Source: Roseicyclus mahoneyensis
GTDB lineage: Bacteria; Pseudomonadota; Alphaproteobacteria; Rhodobacterales; Rhodobacteraceae
DNA: 64,000 nucleotides
Direction: 5' to 3'
Assembly: GCF_003148775.1 (NCBI RefSeq)
Contig: NZ_QGGW01000004.1
Coordinates: forward strand, 310,001 to 374,000
Below, piece after piece: positions 45,230-54,479 of the stretch. How positions within the stretch are numbered: position 1 is the first letter of the stretch; every line of letters begins with the position of its first letter. Under the pieces are notes generated by a model. The model searched no databases and had not been told where the DNA came from. It worked only from the letters and a program-made list of their open reading frames with translations. The translations under genes were made by a program, and so were the position numbers.

Positions 45230-45243
45230 TTGATCCAAATCAT
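45230..45243. promoter_or_regulatory. FNR/FnrL-type box between ctaC and tldD
   Basis: TTGATCCAAATCAT matches the FNR consensus at 9 of 10 specified bases. It lies 34 bases before the tldD ATG and about 140 bases before the ctaC ATG on the other strand. Either gene could be controlled by it; oxygen control of the oxidase gene would be the more expected link. Confidence 0.42.
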
Positions 45244-45276
45244 TTTGCAATTGCAGCAAACACCCCCGGAGGCCCG

Positions 45277-46701
45277 ATGTCCGACCCCACCCCGTTCCGC
45301 CCCTTCGAGACCCATCTGGACGAGGGCGCGGCCCTGTCGATCCTGCGGGCCGCGACGGAGGGCGCGGAGGATGGCGAATTGTTCCTCGAACGCCGCCGGT
45401 CCGAGATGCTGCTGTTCGATGACGGCCGGGTCAGGACCGCCAGCTATGACGCCGCCGAAGGCTTTGGCTTGCGCGCGGTGAAGGGCGAAGTGGCCGGTTA
45501 TGCCCATTCCACCGAGATTTCCGAAGCGGCCTTGCGGCGCGCGTCGGAGACCGCGCGGCTGGCGATCGGCGCGGGCGGCGGCATGATGGCCGCGGCCCCC
45601 AAGGGCACCAATGCGCGGCTCTACACCGATGCCGACCCGATGGCGGGGGCGGAGTTTGGCGTGAAGCTCGACACGCTGGCCGAGATCGACGCCTATGCCC
45701 GCGCGCTCGATCCCCGGGTGGTGCAGGTCTCGGCCTCGATGGCGGCATCCCATCAGGAGGTGGAGATCTTGCGCCCCGAAGGCGGCCGGGTGCGCGACGT
45801 GCGCCCGATGGTGCGGCTCAACGTGTCGATCATCGTCGAGGAAAACGGCCGGCGCGAATCGGGTAGCGCGGGCGGCGGCGGGCGCATCGGTTTGGCGCGC
45901 CTGATGGGTCGCGCCCATTGGGAGGGGATCGCGCGCGAGGCATTGCGCATCGCGGTGGTGAACCTGTCCGCCGTGCCCGCGCCCGCGGGCGTGATGGATG
46001 TGGTGCTTGGCCCCGGCTGGCCCGGCATCTTGCTCCATGAGGCGGTGGGTCATGGCCTCGAGGGGGATTTCAACCGCAAGAAGCAATCGGCTTTTGCCGG
46101 TCTGATGGGCCAACGCGTAGCCGCCCCCGGCGTCACCGTTCTGGACGATGGCACCATCCCTGACCGGCGCGGCTCGATCAGCGTGGATGACGAGGGCACG
46201 CCGTCGGCCAGGAACGTGCTGATCGAGGACGGCATCCTCGTGGGTTACATGCAGGATCGGCAATCGGCCCGGCTGATGGGTGTGGCCCCCACCGGCAACG
46301 GGCGGCGCGAAAGCTATGCCCACGCGCCGATGGCGCGGATGACCAACACCTACATGCTGGGCGGCGACGCGGACCCGGCGGGAATTCTGGCCGACCTCAA
46401 GGACGGGATCTATGCGGTAGGCTTTGGCGGCGGTCAGGTCGACATCACAAACGGCAAGTTCGTGTTCAGTTGCACCGAAGCCTACCGGGTGAAGAACGGC
46501 GTGGTCGGCGCGCCCGTGAAAGGCGCGACCCTGATCGGGGATGGCGCGACCGCGCTGCAGCAGATCCGGGCGATCGGCAATGACATGGCGCTGGACCCCG
46601 GCATGGGCAATTGCGGCAAGGCCGGTCAATGGGTGCCGGTGGGCGTGGGCCAGCCGACGCTGATGATCGGCGGGCTGACCGTCGGCGGGTCGGCCGCCTG
46701 A
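45277..46701 (+). CDS. tldD: TldD family metalloprotease subunit
   Basis: 474 residues with the zinc motif HEAVGHGLEGD (about 252) and the downstream catalytic and ligand residues of the TldD/PmbA family. The C-terminus has the conserved KNGVVGAPVKGATL and NCGKAGQ segments. TldD with TldE degrades unfolded small peptides and processes some peptide antibiotics. PmbA/TldE is not next to it. It is divergent from ctaC, with an FNR-type box in between. Confidence 0.92.
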   Translation: MSDPTPFRPFETHLDEGAALSILRAATEGAEDGELFLERRRSEMLLFDDGRVRTASYDAAEGFGLRAVKGEVAGYAHSTEISEAALRRASETARLAIGAGGGMMAAAPKGTNARLYTDADPMAGAEFGVKLDTLAEIDAYARALDPRVVQVSASMAASHQEVEILRPEGGRVRDVRPMVRLNVSIIVEENGRRESGSAGGGGRIGLARLMGRAHWEGIAREALRIAVVNLSAVPAPAGVMDVVLGPGWPGILLHEAVGHGLEGDFNRKKQSAFAGLMGQRVAAPGVTVLDDGTIPDRRGSISVDDEGTPSARNVLIEDGILVGYMQDRQSARLMGVAPTGNGRRESYAHAPMARMTNTYMLGGDADPAGILADLKDGIYAVGFGGGQVDITNGKFVFSCTEAYRVKNGVVGAPVKGATLIGDGATALQQIRAIGNDMALDPGMGNCGKAGQWVPVGVGQPTLMIGGLTVGGSAA

Positions 46702-46716
46702 TCGCGCGCGGCATCG

Positions 46717-47202
46717 ATGGCGTTTTTCACACCGCTGTTTCGGAGCCGACGCGATGGCGACCGCCTGCTTGGGGGCGGGCAGATCGTGCTGATCGGGCTG
46801 ATCACATGGCTTGCCCCGGCCTTGGTCGGCGGATCGATGATCCTGCTGATCACGGTGCTTGGTATGACCACATCGCCCGAGCCTGTGGCCGGGGTGATCG
46901 GCGCTTATGGCGGAATGCTGGTGCTGGCGCCCTTTGTCGGAATATTTGTCGTTCCTGCAGCGCTGGTCGTCGGGATGTGGGCGCTGCGTCTGGGCGTTGC
47001 GGGGTGGGCAAGCGCCCTGATCGCCGGAACGGGCGTACCGCTGGCGGTTGCGGGGCTGATCGACTGGAGCGACCAGACCGCCGCGGCCGTCATGGCGGTG
47101 ATTGCGCTGACCCCGGTGATTGTCCTGCACGTGCTGGTCTTGTGGTCAGCCACGCGGTGGCTGTGCCCGGACGCCTTGATCCCACCGGCGGAGGGCGCCT
47201 GA
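46717..47202 (+). CDS. hypothetical membrane protein
   Basis: 161 residues with four membrane helices (about 20-48, 55-90, 95-112, 122-148). I do not recognise the family. It lies 15 bases after the tldD stop on the same strand and 90 bases before dprA, so it may be in an operon with tldD. The predicted protein is hydrophobic with few charged residues, and no catalytic motif is visible. Confidence 0.7.
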   Translation: MAFFTPLFRSRRDGDRLLGGGQIVLIGLITWLAPALVGGSMILLITVLGMTTSPEPVAGVIGAYGGMLVLAPFVGIFVVPAALVVGMWALRLGVAGWASALIAGTGVPLAVAGLIDWSDQTAAAVMAVIALTPVIVLHVLVLWSATRWLCPDALIPPAEGA

Positions 47203-47292
47203 CAGGGATCTGCGCGCAGTCAAAGTGCAGTTTCAATGCGGTCGCGCTTCGCTGGTAAGGTTCCGTTAACCCGTTCGCGCAACCCTGCAGCG

Positions 47293-48483
47293 ATGTGGAC
47301 CTTGACCGATTCCCTGCTGCCCCGCCCCTCCGGCGCCACCGACTGGAGTGATGACGCGTTTCATGACGCGCCGGGCACCTACGTGCCCGCCCCTGCGGGC
47401 AGCGATGGTGAACGCCTTGCCCGTCTGCGGCTGATCCGGTCACGCCGCGTCGGACCGGCCACCTATCTGCGGCTGATGGGCGAACATGGCGCGGCGACGG
47501 CCGCCTTGCAGGCCCTGCCCGAGATCGCGCGCGCGGCCGGCGTGGATGGCTACACCCCCTGCCCCGAACCCGTGGCGCTGGCCGAACTCAAGGCCGCGAA
47601 ACGGGCGGGCGCGCGGATGCTCTGCCTTGGCGACCCGGATTACCCGGAGGACCTTGCCGGGATCGCCGATGCGCCGCCCGTGCTTTGGGCCAAGGGACGA
47701 ACCGAGTTGCTCTGCCGCCCGATGCTGGCGCTGGTCGGCACGCGCAACGCCTCGGCGCTCGGCACGCGGATGGCGCGCAGCCTTGCGGCCGAACTGGGCG
47801 CCGCTGGCTTCGTGGTGGTCTCCGGTCTGGCGCGCGGCATCGATGCGCTGGCCCATCGCGCCGCGCTGGAAACCGGGACCATCGCGGTGATGGCCGGCGG
47901 CCTTGACGTGATCTACCCGGCCGAGAACACCGATCTGGCCCGCGACATCGGGGCCAAGGGGCTGTCACTGAGCGAAATGCCCTTTGGCCTTGAGCCGCAG
48001 GCGCGCCATTTCCCGCGCCGCAACCGGATCGTGGCGGGGCTGTCGCGCGCGGTGATCGTGGTCGAGGCAGCGGTGCGGTCCGGCTCGCTCATCACGGCGC
48101 GGATGGCGCTGGAACAAGGGCGCGAGGTGATGGCCGTGCCCGGCCACCCGATGGACAGCCGCGCAGGCGGCGGCAACCTGCTGATCCGCGATGGCGCCGT
48201 TCTGGTGCGCAGCGCCGAGGATGTGATCGAGGCGCTGGGGGGGGCGGTTTCGCCACCTGTCAGACACAGCGCGGCGACGCCGTCCCCCACGCCCGCGCCA
48301 AAGGCCCCCGAGGGCGGCGTCGAGGGTGCGATACTTGCCACGCTGGGCGAGACCCCGGTCGCCGAGGATCAGCTGATCCGCGATCTGGGCCACCCGCCCC
48401 GCGCGGTCGCTCAGGCGCTGGCGATCCTCGAAATGGCAGGCCGGATCACCCGCAGCGCAGGCGGCCTTGTCGCCCGAACCTGA
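47293..48483 (+). CDS. dprA: DNA-processing protein DprA
   Basis: 396 residues. After an N-terminal SAM-like region (about 40-90) the Rossmann fold has VGTRNASALGTR, SGLARGIDALAH and LSEMPFGLEPQ plus RRNRIVAGLS, as in DprA/Smf. A C-terminal winged helix (about 330-392, DQLIRDLGHPPRAVAQALAILE) is present. DprA loads RecA on incoming single-strand DNA during transformation. ATG 47293 is the likely start; the earlier ATG at 47236 lacks conservation. It is followed by a terminator. Confidence 0.93.
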   Translation: MWTLTDSLLPRPSGATDWSDDAFHDAPGTYVPAPAGSDGERLARLRLIRSRRVGPATYLRLMGEHGAATAALQALPEIARAAGVDGYTPCPEPVALAELKAAKRAGARMLCLGDPDYPEDLAGIADAPPVLWAKGRTELLCRPMLALVGTRNASALGTRMARSLAAELGAAGFVVVSGLARGIDALAHRAALETGTIAVMAGGLDVIYPAENTDLARDIGAKGLSLSEMPFGLEPQARHFPRRNRIVAGLSRAVIVVEAAVRSGSLITARMALEQGREVMAVPGHPMDSRAGGGNLLIRDGAVLVRSAEDVIEALGGAVSPPVRHSAATPSPTPAPKAPEGGVEGAILATLGETPVAEDQLIRDLGHPPRAVAQALAILEMAGRITRSAGGLVART

Positions 48484-48532
48484 CGAGGATCCTGGCCCGA
48501 CACCGCCTCTGCCGCGCGGCAGCCGGAAAATT

Positions 48533-48556
48533 CCTCATTGTAAATGAGGGGTTTTG
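48533..48556 (+). terminator. rho-independent terminator after dprA
   Basis: CCTCATT-GTA-AATGAGG is a 7-bp hairpin followed by GGTTTT, 50 bases after the dprA stop. It separates dprA from topA. Confidence 0.68.
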
Positions 48557-48644
48557 CCCCCATCCCCTGCCGCATTGACAAGCCGGGGCCTGACCCCACA
48601 TGGTCCGCCGCCACACGGCCCCCCGGCCAAACAGGAAGTTTTGC

Positions 48645-51419
48645 ATGCCCGTCGTCGTCGTCGAATCGCCCGCCAAGGCCAAGACAATCAATGGTTATCT
48701 GGGCAAGGATTACACGGTTCTCGCGTCCTATGGCCATGTCCGCGACCTGCCCTCCAAGGATGGGTCGGTCGACCCCGACCAGGGATTCGCGATGGAGTGG
48801 GAGATCGCGACCGATAGCAAGAAACACGTAAAGGCCATCGCCGACGCGCTCAAGGACGACCCCATCCTGATCCTCGCGACCGACCCCGACCGCGAGGGCG
48901 AGGCGATCAGCTGGCACCTGCAAGAGGCACTGACACAGCGCAAGGCGATCAAGGCGGGCATGCCGGTCAGCCGGGTGGTGTTCAACGCGATCACCAAGAC
49001 GGCCGTGACCGAGGCGATGAAGAACCCCCGGCAAGTCGACATGGAACTGGTCGAGGCCTATCTGGCACGCCGCGCGCTCGACTATCTCGTGGGCTTCAAC
49101 CTTTCCCCGGTCCTCTGGCGCAAGCTGCCAGGCGCGAAATCGGCGGGCCGGGTCCAATCGGTGGCCTTGCGCATCATCACCGACCGCGAGATGGAGATCG
49201 AGGCGTTCCGCGCCCGCGAATACTGGTCGGTCCGCGCCATGCTCGACACGCCGCGCGGCCAGAGCCTGGAGCTACGGCTCACCCATCTGAGGGGCAAAAA
49301 GCTCGACCGCTACGATCTTGCCACCGCCGCCGAGGCGGGGCTGGCGGTGCAGGCGGTATCCTCGCGCGCATTGGCCGTGACGGATGTCGAGGCGAAACCG
49401 GCCAGCCGCAACCCCGCCCCGCCCTTCATGACCTCGACCCTGCAGCAAGAGGCCAGCCGCAAGTTCGGCATGGGCGCGCGCCAGACGATGAGCGCGGCGC
49501 AGCGTCTTTATGAGGCGGGCCACATCACCTACATGCGGACCGACGGCATCGACATGGCGCCCGAGGCGGTTCATGCAGCGCGCGACGCGATCAAGGACCG
49601 CTATGGCGCCGAATACGTCCCCTCCGCGCCCCGGATGTACAAGAACAAGGCCAAGAACGCGCAAGAAGCGCATGAATGCATTCGGCCCACCGACATGGCC
49701 AAGGCCCCGGGCGACATTCGCCTGTCGGAAGATGACCAGCGCAAGCTCTACGAGCTCGTCTGGAAACGCACCATCGCCAGCCAGATGGAAGCCGCCCGGA
49801 TGGAACGCACGACCGTCACGGTCGCCAGCGCCGACGCGCAAGTCGAATTGCGTGCGACCGGTCAGGTCGTGCTCTTCGACGGCTTCCTCAAGGTCTATGA
49901 GGAAGGCCGCGACGACGAGGCCGACGAGGACAGCCGCCGCCTGCCGCAGGTGTCCAAGGGCGACAAGCTGACCCCTGCCAAGGGCGCGCTTGCAGGCGAA
50001 TGGTCCAAACTGGCGGCCCAGGATGACGCCGTGATCGACGCAGAGCCCAAGGGCGATCTGCGCAAGGCCGACGCGGCGCTTTTGTCCGCCGATGGCGCGG
50101 TCTTGGGCCAGCAGCATTTCACCCAGCCCCCGCCGCGCTACACCGAGGCCACGCTGGTCAAGCGGATGGAGGAGCTGGGCATCGGGCGCCCCTCGACCTA
50201 TGCCTCCATCCTCGACACGATCGTGGCGCGCGGCTATGTGCGCAAGGACAAGAACCGCCTGATCCCCGAGGACAAGGGGCGGCTGGTCACGGCCTTTCTG
50301 GGCAATTATTTCGGCAAATATGTCGAATACGACTTCACCGCCGATCTGGAAAACCAGCTTGACGAGGTCAGCGCGGGCGACCGGGCCTACAAGGACGTGC
50401 TCGATGCCTTCTGGCGCGATTTCTCGGCCGCGCTGTCGGAAACGGCGGAATTGCGCATCACCGATGTGCTGGAAAAGATCAACGACGTGCTGGCGCCTCA
50501 CCTCTTTCCGCCGCGCCCCGACGGGTCGGATCCGCGCGGCTGCCCGGTCTGCGGCGTGGGCCGTCTGTCCATGCGCACGGCGCGCTCGGGCGGGGCCTTC
50601 ATCGGCTGCTCGAACTACCCCGAATGCCGCTACACCCGCCCCTTCGGCCCCCCCAATCCCGAGGGCGAGGATGGCACCGGCATCGGGCTGGACGGCAAGA
50701 TGCTGGGCGTGGACCCCGACACCTCGGAACCCGTGACGCTGCGTGACGGCCGCTTTGGCCCTTATGTGCAACTGGGCGAGGCGACCGAGGATAATCCCAA
50801 GCCCAAGCGCGCCTCGCTGCCCAAGGGTTGGTCGGCCGAGGCGATGGATTTCGAACAGGCGCTGAAACTGCTCACGCTGCCGCGCATGGTGGGCGCGCAC
50901 CCCGAGGATGGTGGGCCGGTCGAGGCCGCGATCGGGCGCTTCGGCCCCTATGTGAGCTACAAGGCCAAGGAGGCCGCCAAGCCGCTTTACGCCAATCTGC
51001 CCGAGGTCGACGAGGTCTGGACCATCGGCATGAACCGGGCGGTGGAATTGCTGGCGGCCAAGGCTGCAGGGCGCAGCGGGCGCGGGTCAGCTGCGGCCCC
51101 GCTCAAGGAATTGGGTGAGCATCCCGAACATGGCGGTCCCGTTCAGGTAATGGCCGGGCGCTACGGGCCTTACGTCAAATGGGACAAGGTGAATGCGACC
51201 TTGCCCAAGGATGTGGAGCCCGAGGCGCTGAGCATGGAACAGGCGGTGGAGCTGATCGCCGAAAAGGCATCCAAGGGCGGCAAGGGCAAGGCGAAAGCCA
51301 AGACGCCCGCCAAAGCCAAGGCCGCGGCGAAACCGAAAGCCGCCGCAAAGCCAAAGGCTGCCGCCAAATCCAAGGCTGCGGCAAAGCCCAAGGCCAAGGC
51401 CGCCCCGAAAACGGCCTGA
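48645..51419 (+). CDS. topA: DNA topoisomerase I
   Basis: 924 residues. The Toprim domain is at the N-terminus (VVVESPAKAKTI and ATDPDREGEAI) and the active-site Tyr is in ITYMRTDGIDM. One Cys4 zinc finger (CPVCG...CSNYPECRYT) lies near residue 635, followed by three topoisomerase C-terminal repeats (GRFGPYV, GRFGPYV and GRYGPYV). The last 50 residues are a Lys/Ala/Pro-rich tail of repeated KPKAAA units that probably bind DNA or RNA. It relaxes negative supercoils. ATG 48645 follows AGGA. Confidence 0.96.
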   Translation: MPVVVVESPAKAKTINGYLGKDYTVLASYGHVRDLPSKDGSVDPDQGFAMEWEIATDSKKHVKAIADALKDDPILILATDPDREGEAISWHLQEALTQRKAIKAGMPVSRVVFNAITKTAVTEAMKNPRQVDMELVEAYLARRALDYLVGFNLSPVLWRKLPGAKSAGRVQSVALRIITDREMEIEAFRAREYWSVRAMLDTPRGQSLELRLTHLRGKKLDRYDLATAAEAGLAVQAVSSRALAVTDVEAKPASRNPAPPFMTSTLQQEASRKFGMGARQTMSAAQRLYEAGHITYMRTDGIDMAPEAVHAARDAIKDRYGAEYVPSAPRMYKNKAKNAQEAHECIRPTDMAKAPGDIRLSEDDQRKLYELVWKRTIASQMEAARMERTTVTVASADAQVELRATGQVVLFDGFLKVYEEGRDDEADEDSRRLPQVSKGDKLTPAKGALAGEWSKLAAQDDAVIDAEPKGDLRKADAALLSADGAVLGQQHFTQPPPRYTEATLVKRMEELGIGRPSTYASILDTIVARGYVRKDKNRLIPEDKGRLVTAFLGNYFGKYVEYDFTADLENQLDEVSAGDRAYKDVLDAFWRDFSAALSETAELRITDVLEKINDVLAPHLFPPRPDGSDPRGCPVCGVGRLSMRTARSGGAFIGCSNYPECRYTRPFGPPNPEGEDGTGIGLDGKMLGVDPDTSEPVTLRDGRFGPYVQLGEATEDNPKPKRASLPKGWSAEAMDFEQALKLLTLPRMVGAHPEDGGPVEAAIGRFGPYVSYKAKEAAKPLYANLPEVDEVWTIGMNRAVELLAAKAAGRSGRGSAAAPLKELGEHPEHGGPVQVMAGRYGPYVKWDKVNATLPKDVEPEALSMEQAVELIAEKASKGGKGKAKAKTPAKAKAAAKPKAAAKPKAAAKSKAAAKPKAKAAPKTA

Positions 51420-51433
51420 CGGCTGGGCGGGGC

Positions 51434-51457
51434 GCCCGGAAAACGCGTTTTTCGGGC
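51434..51457 (+). terminator. possible hairpin terminator after topA
   Basis: GCCCGGAAAACG and CGTTTTTCGGGC pair over up to ten bases around CGCG, 14 bases after the topA stop. The T-run is inside the stem rather than after it, so termination efficiency is uncertain. Confidence 0.35.
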
Positions 51458-51532
51458 CGGAAAACCCCGGTTCTCCGGTCGCCGCGGGCAACGTCCACAT
51501 TTCCCCTTGATCGACCAGGCTCGAGCCATGAC

Positions 51533-52114
51533 ATGAGCGGCATGGATACACGCACCCCCCTCGATTTCCTGCTGACCCGCCGCTCGGTTCCCGTACGGAT
51601 GCTGTCGGCCCCCACTCCCGACGACGCGACGCTTACGCGCCTGCTGACCGCCGCCGCCCGCGTGCCCGATCACGGCAAGCTCGTGCCCTTCCGCTTCGCC
51701 GTTCTGCGCAAGCCCGCCGTGGACCGGCTGGCCCGGATCACGCGCGAGGTTGGAACAGATCAGGGGCGCGATCCCGACAAGCTGGCAAAACAAGCCGCGG
51801 CCTTCGACGATGCGCCGATGACGGTCGCGGTGATCTGCACGCCGCGCGAAGGCACCCCCATTCCGGTTATTGAACAGGAACAGACCGCGGCGCTGGCCTG
51901 CCTAAGCCTTGTGAACGCGGCCGAGGCGGCAGGGTTCTCGGGCCATTGGCTGACCGGCTGGATGGCGCGCGACCCCGATTTCCTGCGCGTGGCCTTTGGG
52001 ATTGAGGCGCCGCAATCCGTGGCGGGCTTTGTGCATCTTGGCACGCCCAAGGGTCAACCCGCCGACCGGCCCCGGCCCGATCTCGACGCGATCACCGAGT
52101 GGATCGACACATGA
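51533..52114 (+). CDS. nitroreductase family protein, YdjA-like
   Basis: 193 residues of the small nitroreductase fold: RRSVPVRMLSAPTPD, AARVPDHGKLVPFRF and the C-terminal GFVHLGTPKG, as in the YdjA group. It binds FMN and reduces an unknown substrate. Two ATG codons (51533, 51542) are possible. It overlaps the next gene by ATGA, so the two are translationally coupled. Confidence 0.87.
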   Translation: MSGMDTRTPLDFLLTRRSVPVRMLSAPTPDDATLTRLLTAAARVPDHGKLVPFRFAVLRKPAVDRLARITREVGTDQGRDPDKLAKQAAAFDDAPMTVAVICTPREGTPIPVIEQEQTAALACLSLVNAAEAAGFSGHWLTGWMARDPDFLRVAFGIEAPQSVAGFVHLGTPKGQPADRPRPDLDAITEWIDT

Positions 52115-52818
52115 TCCTGCAGGCCTTTCTCAAATCCCTCGGCCAGTTGTCCGACCGCCGGTTCCTCATGGTGCTGGGCCTTGGCGTCGGCCTGACGCTC
52201 GTGCTGCTCATCGGCTTCTACATCGGCTTCGTCACCTTGGTGGGCCTCATCATGCCCGACACCTTCAACCTGCCTTGGATCGGCGAGATCACCTGGGCCG
52301 AGACCGCGATCAGCTGGGCGGCGGTGCCGCTCTTCTTGCTGGTGTCGGTCTTTTTGATGGTGCCCGTCGCCTCGGCCTTCATGGGGATATTCCTCGAACA
52401 GGTGGCCGATGCGGTCGAGGATGTGCATTACCCCGACCTTCCCCAAGCGCGCAGCGTCGGCATTCTCGAAGGGATGGGGGATGCCGCGCGGTTCCTTGGC
52501 GTGGTGATCGGCGTGAACCTCGTGGCGCTGGTCGGCTACCTGCTTTTCGCGCCGATTGCGCCGCTGCTGTTCTGGGTCGTGAACGGCTTCCTGCTTGGCC
52601 GGGAATACGGCCAGCTTGTCGCCCTGCGTCGGACGGATGCGGCGGGCGCGCGGGCATTCCGGCGGCGCAATTCAGGCACGCTGTTTGCGGCGGGCGTCTT
52701 GATGGCGGTGCCGCTGACGATCCCGGTGGTCAACCTGCTGGTCCCGATCCTTGGGGCTGCGACCTTTACCCACCTCTATCACATGCTCAATCGGGTTGCC
52801 CCATCCCGAAGCGCGTGA
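52111..52818 (+). CDS. EI24/CysZ-like integral membrane protein
   Basis: 235 residues with about four to five membrane helices and the EI24-domain segment FLLGREYGQLVALRR. EI24/CysZ proteins are linked with sulfate uptake or membrane integrity, but no sulfur genes are near. The ATG overlaps the nitroreductase stop by four bases. Its 3' end overlaps the convergent DUF1467 gene by 32 bases. Confidence 0.82.
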   Translation: MILQAFLKSLGQLSDRRFLMVLGLGVGLTLVLLIGFYIGFVTLVGLIMPDTFNLPWIGEITWAETAISWAAVPLFLLVSVFLMVPVASAFMGIFLEQVADAVEDVHYPDLPQARSVGILEGMGDAARFLGVVIGVNLVALVGYLLFAPIAPLLFWVVNGFLLGREYGQLVALRRTDAAGARAFRRRNSGTLFAAGVLMAVPLTIPVVNLLVPILGAATFTHLYHMLNRVAPSRSA

Positions 52819-53068
52819 ACAGGTCAATGTCGTCGATGGTGACGGCGCCCGACAAGATGACGCCTGCGATCACGGCCCAGATCCCCGCCGCCACGCCCGA
52901 GGTCACCAAGAAACGGCGCTTGAGTTGAGGGTTCACCGGGGCCGAGCCATGGGTGCCCATGACCCGCTCGCCGGTGTCGGATTGGCTGGTCACACCCACC
53001 TGCAACACGACGAACAGCGTCATGAACCAGATGATTGCGTAAAGCACGATGCCGGTGACAACGCCCAT
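52787..53068 (-). CDS. DUF1467 family small membrane protein
   Basis: 93 residues with two membrane helices (about 4-27 and 58-80). The N-terminal GIVLYAIIWFMTLFVVLQVG matches DUF1467, here quoted as YAIIWFMTLF. It overlaps the mce stop by one base, so it is coupled to it. DUF1467 often follows mce in alphaproteobacteria. No enzyme motif is seen, and the role is unknown. Confidence 0.83.
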   Translation of the reverse strand: MGVVTGIVLYAIIWFMTLFVVLQVGVTSQSDTGERVMGTHGSAPVNPQLKRRFLVTSGVAAGIWAVIAGVILSGAVTIDDIDLFTRFGMGQPD

Positions 53069-53472
53069 CAGACCTGCTCCAGTTCCACAAGCGTCCCGTT
53101 GAAATCCTTGGGATGCAAGAACAGCACGGGCTTGCCATGCGCCCCGATCTTGGGCTCGCCGGTGCCCAGCACCCGCGCGCCTGCAGCCTGAAGGCGGTCG
53201 CGTGCGGCGAGGATGTCGTCGACCTCGTAGCAGACATGGTGGATGCCGCCCGAAGGGTTCTTGTCGAGAAACCCCTGGATCGGAGAGTTTTCGCCCAGGG
53301 GATACAAAAGCTCGATCTTGGTATTGGGCAGTTCGATGAACACGACGGTCACGCCATGGTCGGGCTCGTCTTGTGGCGGGTTCACCTTGGCACCCAGCGT
53401 GTCGCGGTATTGCGCGGAGGCGGCCTCTAGGTCCGGGACGGCGATGGCGACATGGTTCAGGCGGCCGATCAT
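53068..53472 (-). CDS. mce: methylmalonyl-CoA epimerase
   Basis: 134 residues, vicinal-oxygen-chelate fold. Metal ligands include His in RLNHVAIAV, His in GIHHVCYEV and the C-terminal Glu in TLVELEQV. It racemises the C2 of methylmalonyl-CoA in the propionyl-CoA to succinyl-CoA route. ATG at 53472 gives the standard protein length. The mutase step needs coenzyme B12, so it is metabolically linked to cobalamin supply, although distant from the riboswitch operon. Confidence 0.92.
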   Translation of the reverse strand: MIGRLNHVAIAVPDLEAASAQYRDTLGAKVNPPQDEPDHGVTVVFIELPNTKIELLYPLGENSPIQGFLDKNPSGGIHHVCYEVDDILAARDRLQAAGARVLGTGEPKIGAHGKPVLFLHPKDFNGTLVELEQV

Positions 53473-53650
53473 GGGGGTATCTCCTGCTTGGCGTGGGCGA
53501 GATATGGCCCGCATGGCCCCGCAAGCCAAGGGGTGAAGCGCCGCAGGCGGCCGCATTAACCGGGGGTCAACCTTGAGCGGCTTTACTGGGACGGTGACGG
53601 AGATTCGGCGCGCTGGCGTCGCTTGGCATGCATCGGACAGGGGACGACAC

Positions 53651-54358
53651 ATGGATGACGACCTGACACATATGGATTTTCGCCCGCGGCCCACGCCCGA
53701 ACGGCCCCTTCTCGGCCTGACCATACTGGTGGTGGAGGACAGCCGCTTCGCGTCCGAGGCGATGCGGCTCTTGTGCCTGCGCTCGGGCGCGCGCATCCGG
53801 CGCGCAGATTGTATCGCATCCGCCGAGCGGCACCTCAATGTCTACCGCCCATCGGTTGCCATCGTCGATCTGGGGCTGCCCGACGGGTCGGGCCATGACC
53901 TGATCGCGCGCATCCACGCGATGCGGCCGCGTGTCCCGATCTTGCTGGGCACCTCTGGCGCCGACCGCGACACCGCCGAGGCCGAGGCGCGCGCGGCTGG
54001 CGCCGACGGCTTCTTGCCCAAACCGGTCGAGGCGCTGGCGCTGTTTCAGGCCGCCATCCTCGAGCATATGCCCGAGGCGATGCGCCCGCGCCTGCCGCGT
54101 CTGGTGGAGCCGGGCGCCGTCACGCCCGACCTCATCGCCTACCGCGAGGATCTGACCCATGCGATGGAGCTGCTGGCGCTGGACGATCCGCCGGTGGGCT
54201 ACCTGCGGCGGTTCCTGCTGGGCGTGGCGCGCACGGCCCGCGACGACGGGCTGGAGGATTGCGCCAACGGCATGACTCCAGCGCTAGATCAAGACGGGCG
54301 CAGCACCCTGCGCCACGCGCTGTCGAGCCGGATACAGGGTTTGCCGATGGCGATGTGA
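53651..54358 (+). CDS. single-receiver response regulator with helical C-terminus
   Basis: 235 residues. A receiver domain (about 20-140) has VVEDS, phospho-acceptor Asp in VAIVDLGLPDGSG and Lys in FLPKPVE. The remaining 90 residues are helical and contain no DNA-binding or enzymatic output motif (DLTHAMELLALDD, YLRRFLLGVART). It may act by protein interaction. No histidine kinase gene lies nearby. It is convergent with aspS, with an AT-rich gap holding a DnaA box. Confidence 0.84.
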   Translation: MDDDLTHMDFRPRPTPERPLLGLTILVVEDSRFASEAMRLLCLRSGARIRRADCIASAERHLNVYRPSVAIVDLGLPDGSGHDLIARIHAMRPRVPILLGTSGADRDTAEAEARAAGADGFLPKPVEALALFQAAILEHMPEAMRPRLPRLVEPGAVTPDLIAYREDLTHAMELLALDDPPVGYLRRFLLGVARTARDDGLEDCANGMTPALDQDGRSTLRHALSSRIQGLPMAM

Positions 54359-54459
54359 AGTTTGCGCCCAGTGTGCCGGCCTTAGACCGCGAATTAATCC
54401 GATCAAAAGGTAGATAGATCAGGCCATTTTTTACCAAAACTAGCACAAATCCAACACTC

Positions 54460-54479
54460 TGTGGATAAGCTGTGGATCA
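54460..54479. promoter_or_regulatory. DnaA box pair in an AT-rich convergent gap
   Basis: TGTGGATAA (54460-54468) is a perfect DnaA box and TGTGGATCA (54471-54479) has one mismatch, in the same orientation. The gap from 54359 to 54476 is AT-rich compared with its flanks, and contains no promoter I can support. The second copy overlaps the aspS 3' end. Confidence 0.4.
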
